Source: JBEVJK01 sp040510195 (GTDB lineage: Bacteria; Pseudomonadota; Alphaproteobacteria; Rhizobiales; Rhizobiaceae). From it: DNA of 64,000 nt. The stretch covers positions 1 to 64,000 of the forward strand of contig JBEVJK010000076.1 in the NCBI GenBank assembly GCA_040510195.1, written 5' to 3'. Both the position numbers and the translations under genes were made by a program. The notes beneath the pieces are model-generated. The model saw nothing but the letters and a program-made list of their open reading frames with translations, was not told where the DNA came from and searched no databases. This document shows, one piece after another, positions 34,516 through 42,203 of the stretch (position 1 is the stretch's first letter; each line of letters opens with the position of its first letter).

Positions 34516-35424
34516 TCACCCCCATAGAAATCGCTCGGGCACGGCCGCGCCCACCACCTGGCGTCGCACGAGATCCCAGACCTGTCGAATGGCCGCCACG
34601 ACCGGCGCGGCCTCGTGGCCCAGCACTTTGTAGGCAAGCCCGGCGTCGCGCGGCAGCCGGCTGGCGCCCATCGCGAGGCCTGCTTCGGCGTCGAAACGTG
34701 GTGCGATCGCGGCCAAGAGCGGCTCCAGATGCGCTGTCGGGGTCAGCACGATCAGATTGCCGAAGACGTGGAAGTCGCCCATCAGTCCGAGCCGGGAGAC
34801 GTCGTAGCGCGCTGGTTCCACGACGAACCGCTCGGTGAACAAAGAGCTGCCGTCCGGTCGCGCTGCGCTGACATGTGAGGAAAAGACGTCGTAGGCGAAG
34901 GCTTCGCCCTCGGCATAGTGCTTGCGCCCGCCGGTCAGCACCTCGGAATAGAGCAGCGTCGCCGTGGGGTCGATGCTGACCCTGGTGCGCTGAGCGAAGC
35001 GGCTATGGCGGTGCGGGATGATCGGGTGCGGGATGAATTCGAGATAGGCGCCCGCCTCGAGCGTGAAGATCTGGTCCTGGGTCGCGTAGTTGGCGTCCAT
35101 CTCGTGGATTCGCGTCGCCGACTGGGTCGTCACATGCGCCTGCGCGGCCTCGGCGAGCGCGATCTCGACGACGTTGCGGTCGCCCTGCAGGATGCCGCCG
35201 GCGTTGGAGATCATGCAGATGCAGGGCAGCCCGGGCATCTCCTCGTCCCAGTAGAGGGCCTGCTGGACGATGAGCGGGGCCCGGCGATGCAGCGTCGAGA
35301 GCACCGTGCGGTCGCCACGCCGCTCCAGGCCCAGGCGGAGGCGGCCGCTCTTGCCGAACGAGCCGCTCGGCAGCTGCGGCGGCTCGTCCTGGAAAAGCGC
35401 CAGCTCGCGCGCCGCGTGCAGCAT
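34516..35424 (-). CDS. ureD: Urease accessory protein UreD
   Basis: UreD (UreH) is the scaffold that binds apo-urease and recruits UreF and UreG for nickel insertion. The 302-residue protein shows the family segments LIVQQALYWDEEMPGLP, ISNAGGILQGDRN, THVTTQSATRIHEM-like and AYLEFIPHPIIPHRHSRF, and has a full-length C-terminus. Unusually for the classical order, it comes after ureG instead of before ureA. Its ATG abuts the ureG stop directly. Confidence 0.93.
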   Translation of the reverse strand: MLHAARELALFQDEPPQLPSGSFGKSGRLRLGLERRGDRTVLSTLHRRAPLIVQQALYWDEEMPGLPCICMISNAGGILQGDRNVVEIALAEAAQAHVTTQSATRIHEMDANYATQDQIFTLEAGAYLEFIPHPIIPHRHSRFAQRTRVSIDPTATLLYSEVLTGGRKHYAEGEAFAYDVFSSHVSAARPDGSSLFTERFVVEPARYDVSRLGLMGDFHVFGNLIVLTPTAHLEPLLAAIAPRFDAEAGLAMGASRLPRDAGLAYKVLGHEAAPVVAAIRQVWDLVRRQVVGAAVPERFLWG

Positions 35425-36060
35425 TCAGGCAGGTTCCCGAAGGTCCGTGTCGAAGAGGACATTGTCGCGGATCAGCGCAACCAGCTCGGCGATGCCCTCG
35501 CCCGTCTTGCAATTGGTGAACACGAACGGCTTGGCGCCGCGCATCATCCGCGAATCGTCGTCCATGACCTTGAGGCTGGCGCCGACATACGGCGCCAGGT
35601 CGGTCTTGTTGATGACCAGGATATCGGACTGGCTGACGCCCGGCCCGTTCTTGCGCGGAATCTTGTCGCCGGCTGCCACGTCGATCACGTAGATGAAGAA
35701 GTCGATCAGCGCCGGGCTGAAGGTCAGCGTCAGATTGTCGCCGCCGCTTTCCAGCAGGACCAGGTCGGAATCGGGGAACCGGGCCTCCATCTCCTCGACC
35801 GCGGCAAGGTTCATGCTGGGGTCCTCGCGCACCGCCGTATGCGGACAACCGCCGGTCTCGACGCCGATGATGCGCTCCTCGAGCAGAATGCCGCGCAAGG
35901 TGCGTTGCACGTGCTTGGCGTCCTCCGTCGTCACCACGTCGTTGGTGATGACCAGGATGCGCGCACCCATGTCGATCAGCCGCGGCGTGATCGCCTCGAT
36001 GATGGCGGTCTTGCCGGAGCCCACCGGCCCGCCGATCCCGATGCGGGGGATTTTCTTCAT
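35425..36060 (-). CDS. ureG: Urease accessory GTPase UreG
   Basis: UreG is the GTPase that delivers nickel during urease activation. The 211-residue protein has the P-loop GIGGPVGSGKTAII at residues 7-20, the metal-binding CPH motif in GVETGGCPHTAVREDPSMN, LLESGGDNL as Walker B region and the base-recognition VINKTDLA. The ATG at 36060 gives the normal length, though an ATG five codons upstream is in frame. It lies between ureF and ureD. Confidence 0.96.
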   Translation of the reverse strand: MKKIPRIGIGGPVGSGKTAIIEAITPRLIDMGARILVITNDVVTTEDAKHVQRTLRGILLEERIIGVETGGCPHTAVREDPSMNLAAVEEMEARFPDSDLVLLESGGDNLTLTFSPALIDFFIYVIDVAAGDKIPRKNGPGVSQSDILVINKTDLAPYVGASLKVMDDDSRMMRGAKPFVFTNCKTGEGIAELVALIRDNVLFDTDLREPA

Positions 36061-36074
36061 GGTCTTTCTTTCCA

Positions 36075-36755
36075 TCAGTTCATGAACATTCGGACGTAGC
36101 TTTTGACGTGGATGGCGGCGAGGATGTCGTTCATCGGCGCGAAGCCGGACATGTCGTCCAGGCCGGCATCCATCACCTCCTCGCAGAGCTGCGGCACCAC
36201 GGCCATCGCCTGGCGCAGGATGCGCTGCGTGTCGAGGAAGGAGAGCCGCATCAGCCGCAGCGCCGCACTGAGGATCGTCGTCGCCACGCCGTAATGCTGG
36301 GCGGCGAACGCGTCGCGCGGATCGGCGCCGAGCGAGGCCATGGCCACCGCCAGGCTCACCGGATGGGTGCCTGGCGTGACTCCCTGGCGGATGCGGTCGA
36401 GCCAGGCGTGGTTGACCGCATCGTCGATCACGGCAACCGCCAGCTCCGCCAGCTTGCGGCCCATGCGCACGGTCATCAGCCGTATTTCCTCGTTGAGCTT
36501 GCGCTCGAAGGTCGCGCAGTCGATCGCCGCCAGCGTTGCGAGGTCCGCCGCGTTGGCGGCGCGGTGGGCAAGCAGAAGCGCGATCCCGTCGCTGACCGCC
36601 GATTGTCGCACCGCCGTCATGACGAAGGCCTCCAGCGTCTCCGCGTCGGTCACCAGGCCCTGCTGGGTCGCCGACTCCAGGCCATGGGAGAAGGAAAAGG
36701 CGCCGACGGGCAGCGCGGAATCCCCGAACTGGAGCAGGACCAGCAGATCTGCCAT
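36075..36755 (-). CDS. ureF: Urease accessory protein UreF
   Basis: UreF is an all-helical accessory protein that acts with UreD and UreG to load nickel. The 226-residue protein has the characteristic start LLQFGDSALPVGAFSFSHGLE, the middle helices with GRKLAELAVAVI, and the C-terminal part with LRLMRLSFLDTQRILRQ. The ATG at 36755 is selected; a TTG at 36776 would overlap the end of ureE and is an alternative. The gene order E-F-G-D is compact. Confidence 0.93.
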   Translation of the reverse strand: MADLLVLLQFGDSALPVGAFSFSHGLESATQQGLVTDAETLEAFVMTAVRQSAVSDGIALLLAHRAANAADLATLAAIDCATFERKLNEEIRLMTVRMGRKLAELAVAVIDDAVNHAWLDRIRQGVTPGTHPVSLAVAMASLGADPRDAFAAQHYGVATTILSAALRLMRLSFLDTQRILRQAMAVVPQLCEEVMDAGLDDMSGFAPMNDILAAIHVKSYVRMFMN

Positions 36756-36772
36756 GCTCCGCCTCTGGCCGA

Positions 36773-37372
36773 TCAATGCTGGTGTCCGTCTGGATGATGG
36801 TGGCCGTTGCCGTCGCCGGCCGGCGGATGCGCATGCGAGGCGGCTCCCGCGCCGCCGAACAGGCGCCGCGCCTCATGCGGCGTGACATAAGGGATCACCT
36901 CGACGCCGGGCACGAACTCATAGGCGATGTGGCTGAAGGCATGTGTCTTCATCACCGACATCATGACCTTGCGGTCGATGGTCAGCGGCACGTAGACGCG
37001 GTCGCCCTTGACGATGGCCGGCCAGTGCTGGTTGCCCAGCGCATGGCCGAGTTCGAAGACCGTGCGCACGACGACGTCCAACGCCTCGCCCTTCAGTGCC
37101 CCGAGGTCGACGATCATGACGTCATTGAGGGCGATGCGGGCGACGATCGCGCGGCGTTCGGCCTCGTCCCACACGAGGACGTCGCCGTCGTGAAGATGGT
37201 GGGTGCGGTCGAGCGACAACGCCAGCTCGACCGCGCCGGTGGTGCGCTTGCGCAAGCGGCTTTTCTGCGCCTCCCATTGGTCGAGGGCGAGCACGTCGAT
37301 CGCGGCGCCGGCCAGGCGTCCTTGCCATTCCTCGTCAGCGGCGTTGCCCAGGATGTTGTGAACGATGATCAT
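36773..37372 (-). CDS. ureE: Urease accessory nickel chaperone UreE
   Basis: UreE is the homodimeric nickel chaperone of urease. The 199-residue protein has the N-terminal UreE domain (LALDQWEAQKSRLRKRTTGA), the C-terminal metal domain with LGHALGNQHWPAIV, and a histidine-rich tail (HAHPPAGDGNGHHHPDGHQH, the last 20 residues) suited to nickel storage. The ATG at 37372 is used; an upstream Met would add an unrelated segment. It lies 38 bases after ureC. Confidence 0.94.
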   Translation of the reverse strand: MIIVHNILGNAADEEWQGRLAGAAIDVLALDQWEAQKSRLRKRTTGAVELALSLDRTHHLHDGDVLVWDEAERRAIVARIALNDVMIVDLGALKGEALDVVVRTVFELGHALGNQHWPAIVKGDRVYVPLTIDRKVMMSVMKTHAFSHIAYEFVPGVEVIPYVTPHEARRLFGGAGAASHAHPPAGDGNGHHHPDGHQH

Positions 37373-37410
37373 GCGGTCTACATCTCCTCCTGCGCGCATC
37401 CGGCCGCCGG

Positions 37411-39132
37411 TCAGCTGAAGAAATACAATTGGTTGAGCGCGATCGACTGCGGTGGCTTCACCGTCGCGTGGACGCCGTCGACCTTGACCGCGAAGGTCTG
37501 CGGGTCGACCTCGATGTCGGGCAGATAGGTGTTGCGCACCATGCTCTGCTTGCCGATGACGCGCGTCTGCGACACCGGCAGGATGGTCCGCTCGAGGCCG
37601 TAGCGCTCGCCGACGCCTTCGTCGAAGGCACAGCGCGACACGAAGGTGATCGACGTCTTCTTCAGGGTCGAGCCGTAGGTCGCGAACATCGGCCGGTAGT
37701 AGGTCGGCTGCGGCGTCGGCAGCGAGGCGTTGGGATCGCCCATATTGGCCCAGGCGATGAAGCCTCCCTTGATGACCAGCTTGGGCTTGGCGCCGAAGAA
37801 GGCGGGCTCCCAGAGCACCAGGTCGGCGAATTTTCCCGGTTCGACCGATCCCACCACGCTCGAAATACCGGCGGCGATGGCTGGGTTTATGGTGACCTTG
37901 GCGATGTAGCGCAGCACGCGGAAATTGTCGTTGCCGGCGGCATCCTCAGGCAGCGCGCCGCGCGCCTTCTTCATGGCGTCCGCGGTCTGCACGGCGCGCA
38001 GGAAGGATTCGCCGATACGTCCCATGGCCTGCGAGTCGCTGCCGATCATCGAGATCGCGCCCATGTCGTGCAGCACGCTTTCGGCGACGATGGTTTCCGC
38101 CCGCACCCGGCTCTCGGCGAAAGCGACGTCGGAGGGGATCTTGGGGTTGAGGTTGTGGCAGACCATGATCATGTCGAACAGCTCGGCGACCGAGTTCTGT
38201 CCGCAGGGCAGCGTCGGATTGGTCGAGCTCGGCAGCACGTTGCGCCTGCCCACCACCTTGAGCAGGTCCGGCGCGTGGCCGCCGCCGGCACCTTCGCTGT
38301 GGTAGGTGTGGACCGTGCGGCCGTCGAAGGCGGCGATCGTGTCCTCGACGAAGCCGGCCTCGTTGAGCGTGTCGGTATGAACGGCCATCGAGACGTCGAA
38401 ATCGTCGGCGACGCTCAGCGCCGCGCGGATGGCGGACGGCGTCGATCCGTAGTCCTCATGCACCTTGAAGCCGGCCGCACCCGCCTTGAGCTGCTCGACC
38501 AGCGTGCTGCGCCCCGACGAATTGCCCTTGCCGTAGAGGCCGAAATTGATCGGCAGCCCCTCGATCGCGCGCAGCATCATCTCCAGGTTCCACGGCCCGT
38601 TGGTCGTGGTGACGCCGTTCGAGCCGTCGGCGGGGCCGATGCCGCCGCCCCACAGCGTGGTGATGCCGTTGCTGAGCGCGGCGTAGACCTGTTGCGGGGA
38701 AATGTAGTGGACGTGGGTGTCCATGCCGCCGGCAGTCAGGATCAGGTGCTCGCCCGAGATCGCGTCGGTCGAGGTCCCGGTGGTCAGGCCGGGAGTCACC
38801 CCGTCCATGGTCGACGGGTTGCCGGCCTTGCCGATGCCGACGATCTTGCCGGCGCGCAGCCCGACATCCGCCTTCACGACGCCGATCATCGCGTCGACGA
38901 TGGTGACGTTGGTGATGACCAGGTCGAGGCACCCGGCTTCCGAGGTCAGCAGGTTGTCGGAGCCCATGCCGTCGCGCAGCGTCTTGCCGCCGCCATACTG
39001 CAGCTCGTCGCCGTAGACGGCGCGCAGGTCCTTTTCGATCTCGACGTAGAGATCGGTGTCGCCCAGCCGGATCTTGTCGCCCAGGGTCGGGCCATAGAGG
39101 TCTGCATACTGGCGGCGCGGAATCTGGGTCAT
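37411..39132 (-). CDS. ureC: Urease alpha subunit
   Basis: This is the catalytic subunit, which hydrolyses urea to ammonia and carbamate with a bi-nickel centre. It has 573 residues. All active-site residues are present at a constant +6 offset from Klebsiella numbering: His140 and His142, carbamylated Lys223 (GFKVHEDYG), His252 (VHTDTLNE), His278, flap His326 (MVCHNLNPKIPSDVAF) and Asp366. The flap reads CHNLNP rather than the commoner CHHLDP, and the lysine loop has HEDYG rather than HEDWG, marking a divergent urease lineage. It starts right after a GGCTCCGAC leader following ureB and is followed by ureE. Confidence 0.96.
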   Translation of the reverse strand: MTQIPRRQYADLYGPTLGDKIRLGDTDLYVEIEKDLRAVYGDELQYGGGKTLRDGMGSDNLLTSEAGCLDLVITNVTIVDAMIGVVKADVGLRAGKIVGIGKAGNPSTMDGVTPGLTTGTSTDAISGEHLILTAGGMDTHVHYISPQQVYAALSNGITTLWGGGIGPADGSNGVTTTNGPWNLEMMLRAIEGLPINFGLYGKGNSSGRSTLVEQLKAGAAGFKVHEDYGSTPSAIRAALSVADDFDVSMAVHTDTLNEAGFVEDTIAAFDGRTVHTYHSEGAGGGHAPDLLKVVGRRNVLPSSTNPTLPCGQNSVAELFDMIMVCHNLNPKIPSDVAFAESRVRAETIVAESVLHDMGAISMIGSDSQAMGRIGESFLRAVQTADAMKKARGALPEDAAGNDNFRVLRYIAKVTINPAIAAGISSVVGSVEPGKFADLVLWEPAFFGAKPKLVIKGGFIAWANMGDPNASLPTPQPTYYRPMFATYGSTLKKTSITFVSRCAFDEGVGERYGLERTILPVSQTRVIGKQSMVRNTYLPDIEVDPQTFAVKVDGVHATVKPPQSIALNQLYFFS

Positions 39133-39173
39133 GTCGGAGCCTTGCGAGAACGGAAAGACGGGACGAGGTAGGG

Positions 39174-39698
39174 CTATTTGGACTTTGCCTTGGCTTTGCC
39201 CGAAGCCTGAGCGACGGGCGCCGGGCGACCGGACTTGAAGCCCCGTTCTTTAGCCCGCTCGACGGCGGCGTCGAGATTGGGGCGATAGTCCGGATGCGGC
39301 CCGTCACCCGTCCAGCCGTCGACGAGGTTGTTGAAGCCGGTGACGAAGCGGCGGCCGCCGAACGGCACCAGCGTCACCTGCTTCTCGTCGCCGGGCTCGA
39401 AGCGGACTGCAGTGTTGGCCGGGATGTCCAAACGCAGGCCGAAAGCGGCGCGGCGGTCGAATTCGAGATAGCGGTTGGTCTCGAAGAAATGGAAATGCGA
39501 GCCTATCTGGACAGGCCGGTCGCCCGTGTTGCGCACCTTGAGCGTGATGCGCGGTCGCCCCGGGTTGAGCTCGACGGGCTCGTCGCGCAGGACATAGCCG
39601 CCGAGCGGGCGAACCGCCTTGTGAGGAATGTTCTCGTGCCCAGGCTGGGGATGCAGCGCTGCGACCTTTCGCGCCGCGACCTTTCGTGCCTTCGCCAT
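39174..39698 (-). CDS. ureB: Urease beta subunit with Lys/Ala-rich tails
   Basis: UreB is the small structural subunit of the urease trimer. The 174-residue protein contains the UreB beta-domain (GGYVLRDEPVELNPGRPRIT, VQIGSHFHFFETNRYLEFDR, LDIPANTAVRFEPGDEKQVT, LVPFGG). It also has a Lys/Ala-rich N-terminal extension (MAKARKVAARKVAAL) and a C-terminal extension ending QASGKAKAKSK. Both extensions make it clearly longer than the ~100-residue UreB of Klebsiella. The ATG at 39698 has an excellent GGAGGGG ribosome site. Confidence 0.94.
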   Translation of the reverse strand: MAKARKVAARKVAALHPQPGHENIPHKAVRPLGGYVLRDEPVELNPGRPRITLKVRNTGDRPVQIGSHFHFFETNRYLEFDRRAAFGLRLDIPANTAVRFEPGDEKQVTLVPFGGRRFVTGFNNLVDGWTGDGPHPDYRPNLDAAVERAKERGFKSGRPAPVAQASGKAKAKSK

Positions 39699-39745
39699 GC
39701 TGTCCCCTCCTCGCTGACCGTTGAGCCGGTTCTTTCCGGCCGCCT

Positions 39746-40048
39746 TCAGGTGATCGGGTTGTGGAGGCTGACCAGCCGGCTGCCGTCCGTGAACACCGCT
39801 TCGACCTGGATCAGCGGCAAAAGGTCCGGCACGCCATCCATCACGTCGGACGATTTCAGCACCGAGCGGGCGCCGTCCATCACCTGCTCGACGGACTTTC
39901 CTTCGCGCGCCTGTTCCAGGACGTAAGAGCACAGAACGGCCACAGCTTCAGGATGATTGAGCTTCAGGCCCTTTGCCTGACGTTTGTGAGCAACTTCGGC
40001 CATCATATGAATAATAAGCTTGTCAAACTCACGAGGAGTAAGGTGCAT
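39746..40048 (-). CDS. ureA: Urease gamma subunit
   Basis: UreA is the 100-residue helical small subunit of urease, with MHLTPREFDKLIIHMMAEVA at the N-terminus, LNHPEAVAVLCSYVLEQARE in the middle and VPDLLPLIQVEAVFTDGSRL at the end. Length and sequence are standard. It is the first gene of the ureABCEFGD-transporter operon, so the promoter should lie in the 69 bases between it and the gamma-glutamyltransferase gene or further upstream. Confidence 0.96.
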   Translation of the reverse strand: MHLTPREFDKLIIHMMAEVAHKRQAKGLKLNHPEAVAVLCSYVLEQAREGKSVEQVMDGARSVLKSSDVMDGVPDLLPLIQVEAVFTDGSRLVSLHNPIT

Positions 40049-40117
40049 CGCAGTCCCCTCAAGTCTTCGCGACCGGGCGTACGGTTGCAGAATCGGCCGC
40101 AGGTTGCAAGCTGTTGC

Positions 40118-41707
40118 CTAATATCCGATGGCGCAGCCGTCCTTTCGCGGGTCCGAGCCGCCGATCAGGGCTCCCCGCCGCCAATCGATGACGATGCCCT
40201 GGGCGCCGCCGAGCGGCAGCGGACGCACCGCGACGTCATGCCCGCGCGACCTCAGCCCGGCAACCGTCGCCTCCGGCACGCCACGTTCGACTTCGGTCGT
40301 CTCGTTGACATAGAAGGCGCGCGGGGCGTCGATCGCCTGTTGGATGTCCATGCCGTGGTCGACGACGTTGCCGACGAGGAGCGCGTGGCCCATCGGCTGG
40401 AAGTCAGCGCCCATCACGCCGAACGACATCGTGCAGCGGCCGTCGTGCATCGCGAGTGCCGGAATGATCGTGTGCAATGGGCGCTTGCCGGGCGCGATCG
40501 CGTTCGGATGATCGGGCTCGACGACGAAACCGGAGCCGCGATTGTGCAGCAAGACGCCGCTCTTCTCGGCGCAGATGCCGGTGCCGAAAGACGAATAGAG
40601 CGAATTGATCAGTGACACCACCGTCCGGTCGCGGTCCACGACCGTGAGGTAGGTCGTGTCGGAGGTTGGCAGGAACGCGTTGGGCAACGGCACGCGCCGG
40701 TCGAGATCGATGAGTTCGGCCAGCCTCCTGGCGAGTCGCTTGTCGAGCAAGCCCGCGACCGGCTCGCGCATCGCGGCAGGGTCAGCGACATGCGCGTCGC
40801 GCACGCCGAAGGCCAGCCTGGCCGCCTCGAGCGTCAGGTGCAGCCGCTCCGGGCCGAGCGGGTCGAGGCTCTCCACGTCGAACTGCTCGAGGATGTTGAG
40901 CAGCACCAGCGCGGTCAGTCCCTGGCCGTTCGGCGGCAGTTCGAGCACGTCCAGCCCGCGATACTCGGTCGAGATCGGCTCCACCGCCTCGCCCTCGTGG
41001 CGCGCCAAATCCTCCGCGGCGAGCGAGCCGCCGGCCGCCCGAACGGTCGCGGCGATATCGGCCGCGATGTCGCCCTCGTAGAATGCCTTCGCGCCGCCCG
41101 CCGCGATCGTCCTCAGCGTCGCCGCGAGTGCCGGCAGGCGCATCACATGGCCGACCTCAGGCGATCGACCGTCGACCAGGAAATGCTTCGTCGAACCAGC
41201 GTGCGCGGCGAGCTTGTCGACCTGCATGGACCAGTCGAATGCGACGCGCGGCGCGATCGGGAAACCATGCTCGGCATGTCGGATCGCATGCTGCAGGACC
41301 TTGCCGAGACCGAAGCGGCCATGCGCGGCGAGGATCGACTCCCACGCTTCGACCGCCCCCGGCACCGTGACCGCGTGCGGCGACGTTGCCGGTATCTTCC
41401 GACCCATCCCCTGCGCCAGCAACGTCTCCGCGTCGACGGCCGCCGCCGCGCGGCCCGAGCCGTTGTAGCCCCACACCGGTGTGTCCGGCTTCGCGACGAG
41501 ACAGAAGCAGTCGCCGCCGAGGCCGGTCATCCCGGGCTCGACCACGCACAGCGCGGCGACGGCCGCTATGGCGGCGTCGGCGGCCGTGCCGCCGGCTTTG
41601 AGAATGTCAATCGCCGCGATGCTGGCGAGCGGATGGGAGGTCGCGGCCATCCCTTCGCAGGCGTAGACGGCGGAGCGGCCGGGCAGCTGGAAATCGCGCA
41701 ATCTCAT
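40118..41707 (-). CDS. Gamma-glutamyltransferase family protein
   Basis: This Ntn-hydrolase of 529 residues resembles gamma-glutamyltranspeptidase. The autoprocessing/nucleophile region is TSDTTYLTVVDRDRTVVSLI, with the catalytic Thr at the TTYL site. LHNRGSGFVV, HTIIPALAM and GVMGADFQPMGHA are family segments of the small subunit, and GGTAADAAIAAVAALCVVEP belongs to the large one. No signal peptide is visible, so a cytoplasmic location, as for cephalosporin-acylase-like or GgtA-like members, is likely. It precedes ureA on the same strand and might share its transcript. The substrate is not known. Confidence 0.9.
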   Translation of the reverse strand: MRLRDFQLPGRSAVYACEGMAATSHPLASIAAIDILKAGGTAADAAIAAVAALCVVEPGMTGLGGDCFCLVAKPDTPVWGYNGSGRAAAAVDAETLLAQGMGRKIPATSPHAVTVPGAVEAWESILAAHGRFGLGKVLQHAIRHAEHGFPIAPRVAFDWSMQVDKLAAHAGSTKHFLVDGRSPEVGHVMRLPALAATLRTIAAGGAKAFYEGDIAADIAATVRAAGGSLAAEDLARHEGEAVEPISTEYRGLDVLELPPNGQGLTALVLLNILEQFDVESLDPLGPERLHLTLEAARLAFGVRDAHVADPAAMREPVAGLLDKRLARRLAELIDLDRRVPLPNAFLPTSDTTYLTVVDRDRTVVSLINSLYSSFGTGICAEKSGVLLHNRGSGFVVEPDHPNAIAPGKRPLHTIIPALAMHDGRCTMSFGVMGADFQPMGHALLVGNVVDHGMDIQQAIDAPRAFYVNETTEVERGVPEATVAGLRSRGHDVAVRPLPLGGAQGIVIDWRRGALIGGSDPRKDGCAIGY

Positions 41708-41828
41708 GGCGTTTCGGGCATTGTGACGGACACCGACGTTAACCCTTTCGCCTGCCTCCGCAAACGCATCGACGGAACCCTTCCTGCCGCCAGCAGTTTC
41801 CATTGCAGGTTAAATTCAGGAGGCAGAC

Positions 41829-42134
41829 ATGATTTTCCGTAGCACGATCGCCGCCACCATTCTTCTTGCCGGAACCGCTTTCGCGGCTGCGCAGACCGTC
41901 GTGGTCACGCCCGTGCAGGAGACTGTGGTCCGCGAGTATGTGAAAGCCAATCCCGTCGTCGTCGATCGTCCTTCCAACTTCGAGCTGGTCGTCGGGGCGC
42001 TGATTCCCGATATCCTGAAGCCGGGCGAACTGTCCGAAAACACAATGCCGACGCGCTATCAGTACGTCGTTATCGACGGTCGGACCGCGCTGATCGATCC
42101 CGCGAGTCACCGCATCGTCCACATCATGAACTGA
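41829..42134 (+). CDS. DUF1236 domain periplasmic protein
   Basis: This 101-residue secreted protein has a clear signal peptide (MIFRSTIAATILLAGTAFAA, cleavage near AAA-QT). It contains one DUF1236 repeat (PTRYQYVVIDGRTALIDPAS), a short domain common in rhizobial periplasmic proteins and of unknown function. The ATG at 41829 follows a strong AGGAGG ribosome site. The gene is monocistronic and ends with the terminator at 42157. Confidence 0.9.
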   Translation: MIFRSTIAATILLAGTAFAAAQTVVVTPVQETVVREYVKANPVVVDRPSNFELVVGALIPDILKPGELSENTMPTRYQYVVIDGRTALIDPASHRIVHIMN

Positions 42135-42156
42135 TTCCGGGTTAACTTTAGTCGAC

Positions 42157-42193
42157 ATGCGCCGCGAGACGGAAGTCCCGCGGCGCATTTTTT
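42157..42193 (+). terminator. Intrinsic terminator after the DUF1236 gene
   Basis: A perfect 10-bp stem ATGCGCCGCG/CGCGGCGCAT with a 12-nt loop is followed by a six-T run. It sits between the DUF1236 gene and the convergent repeat-protein gene A, and may insulate the two. Confidence 0.85.
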
Positions 42194-42203
42194 CGGTCCG
42201 CTC

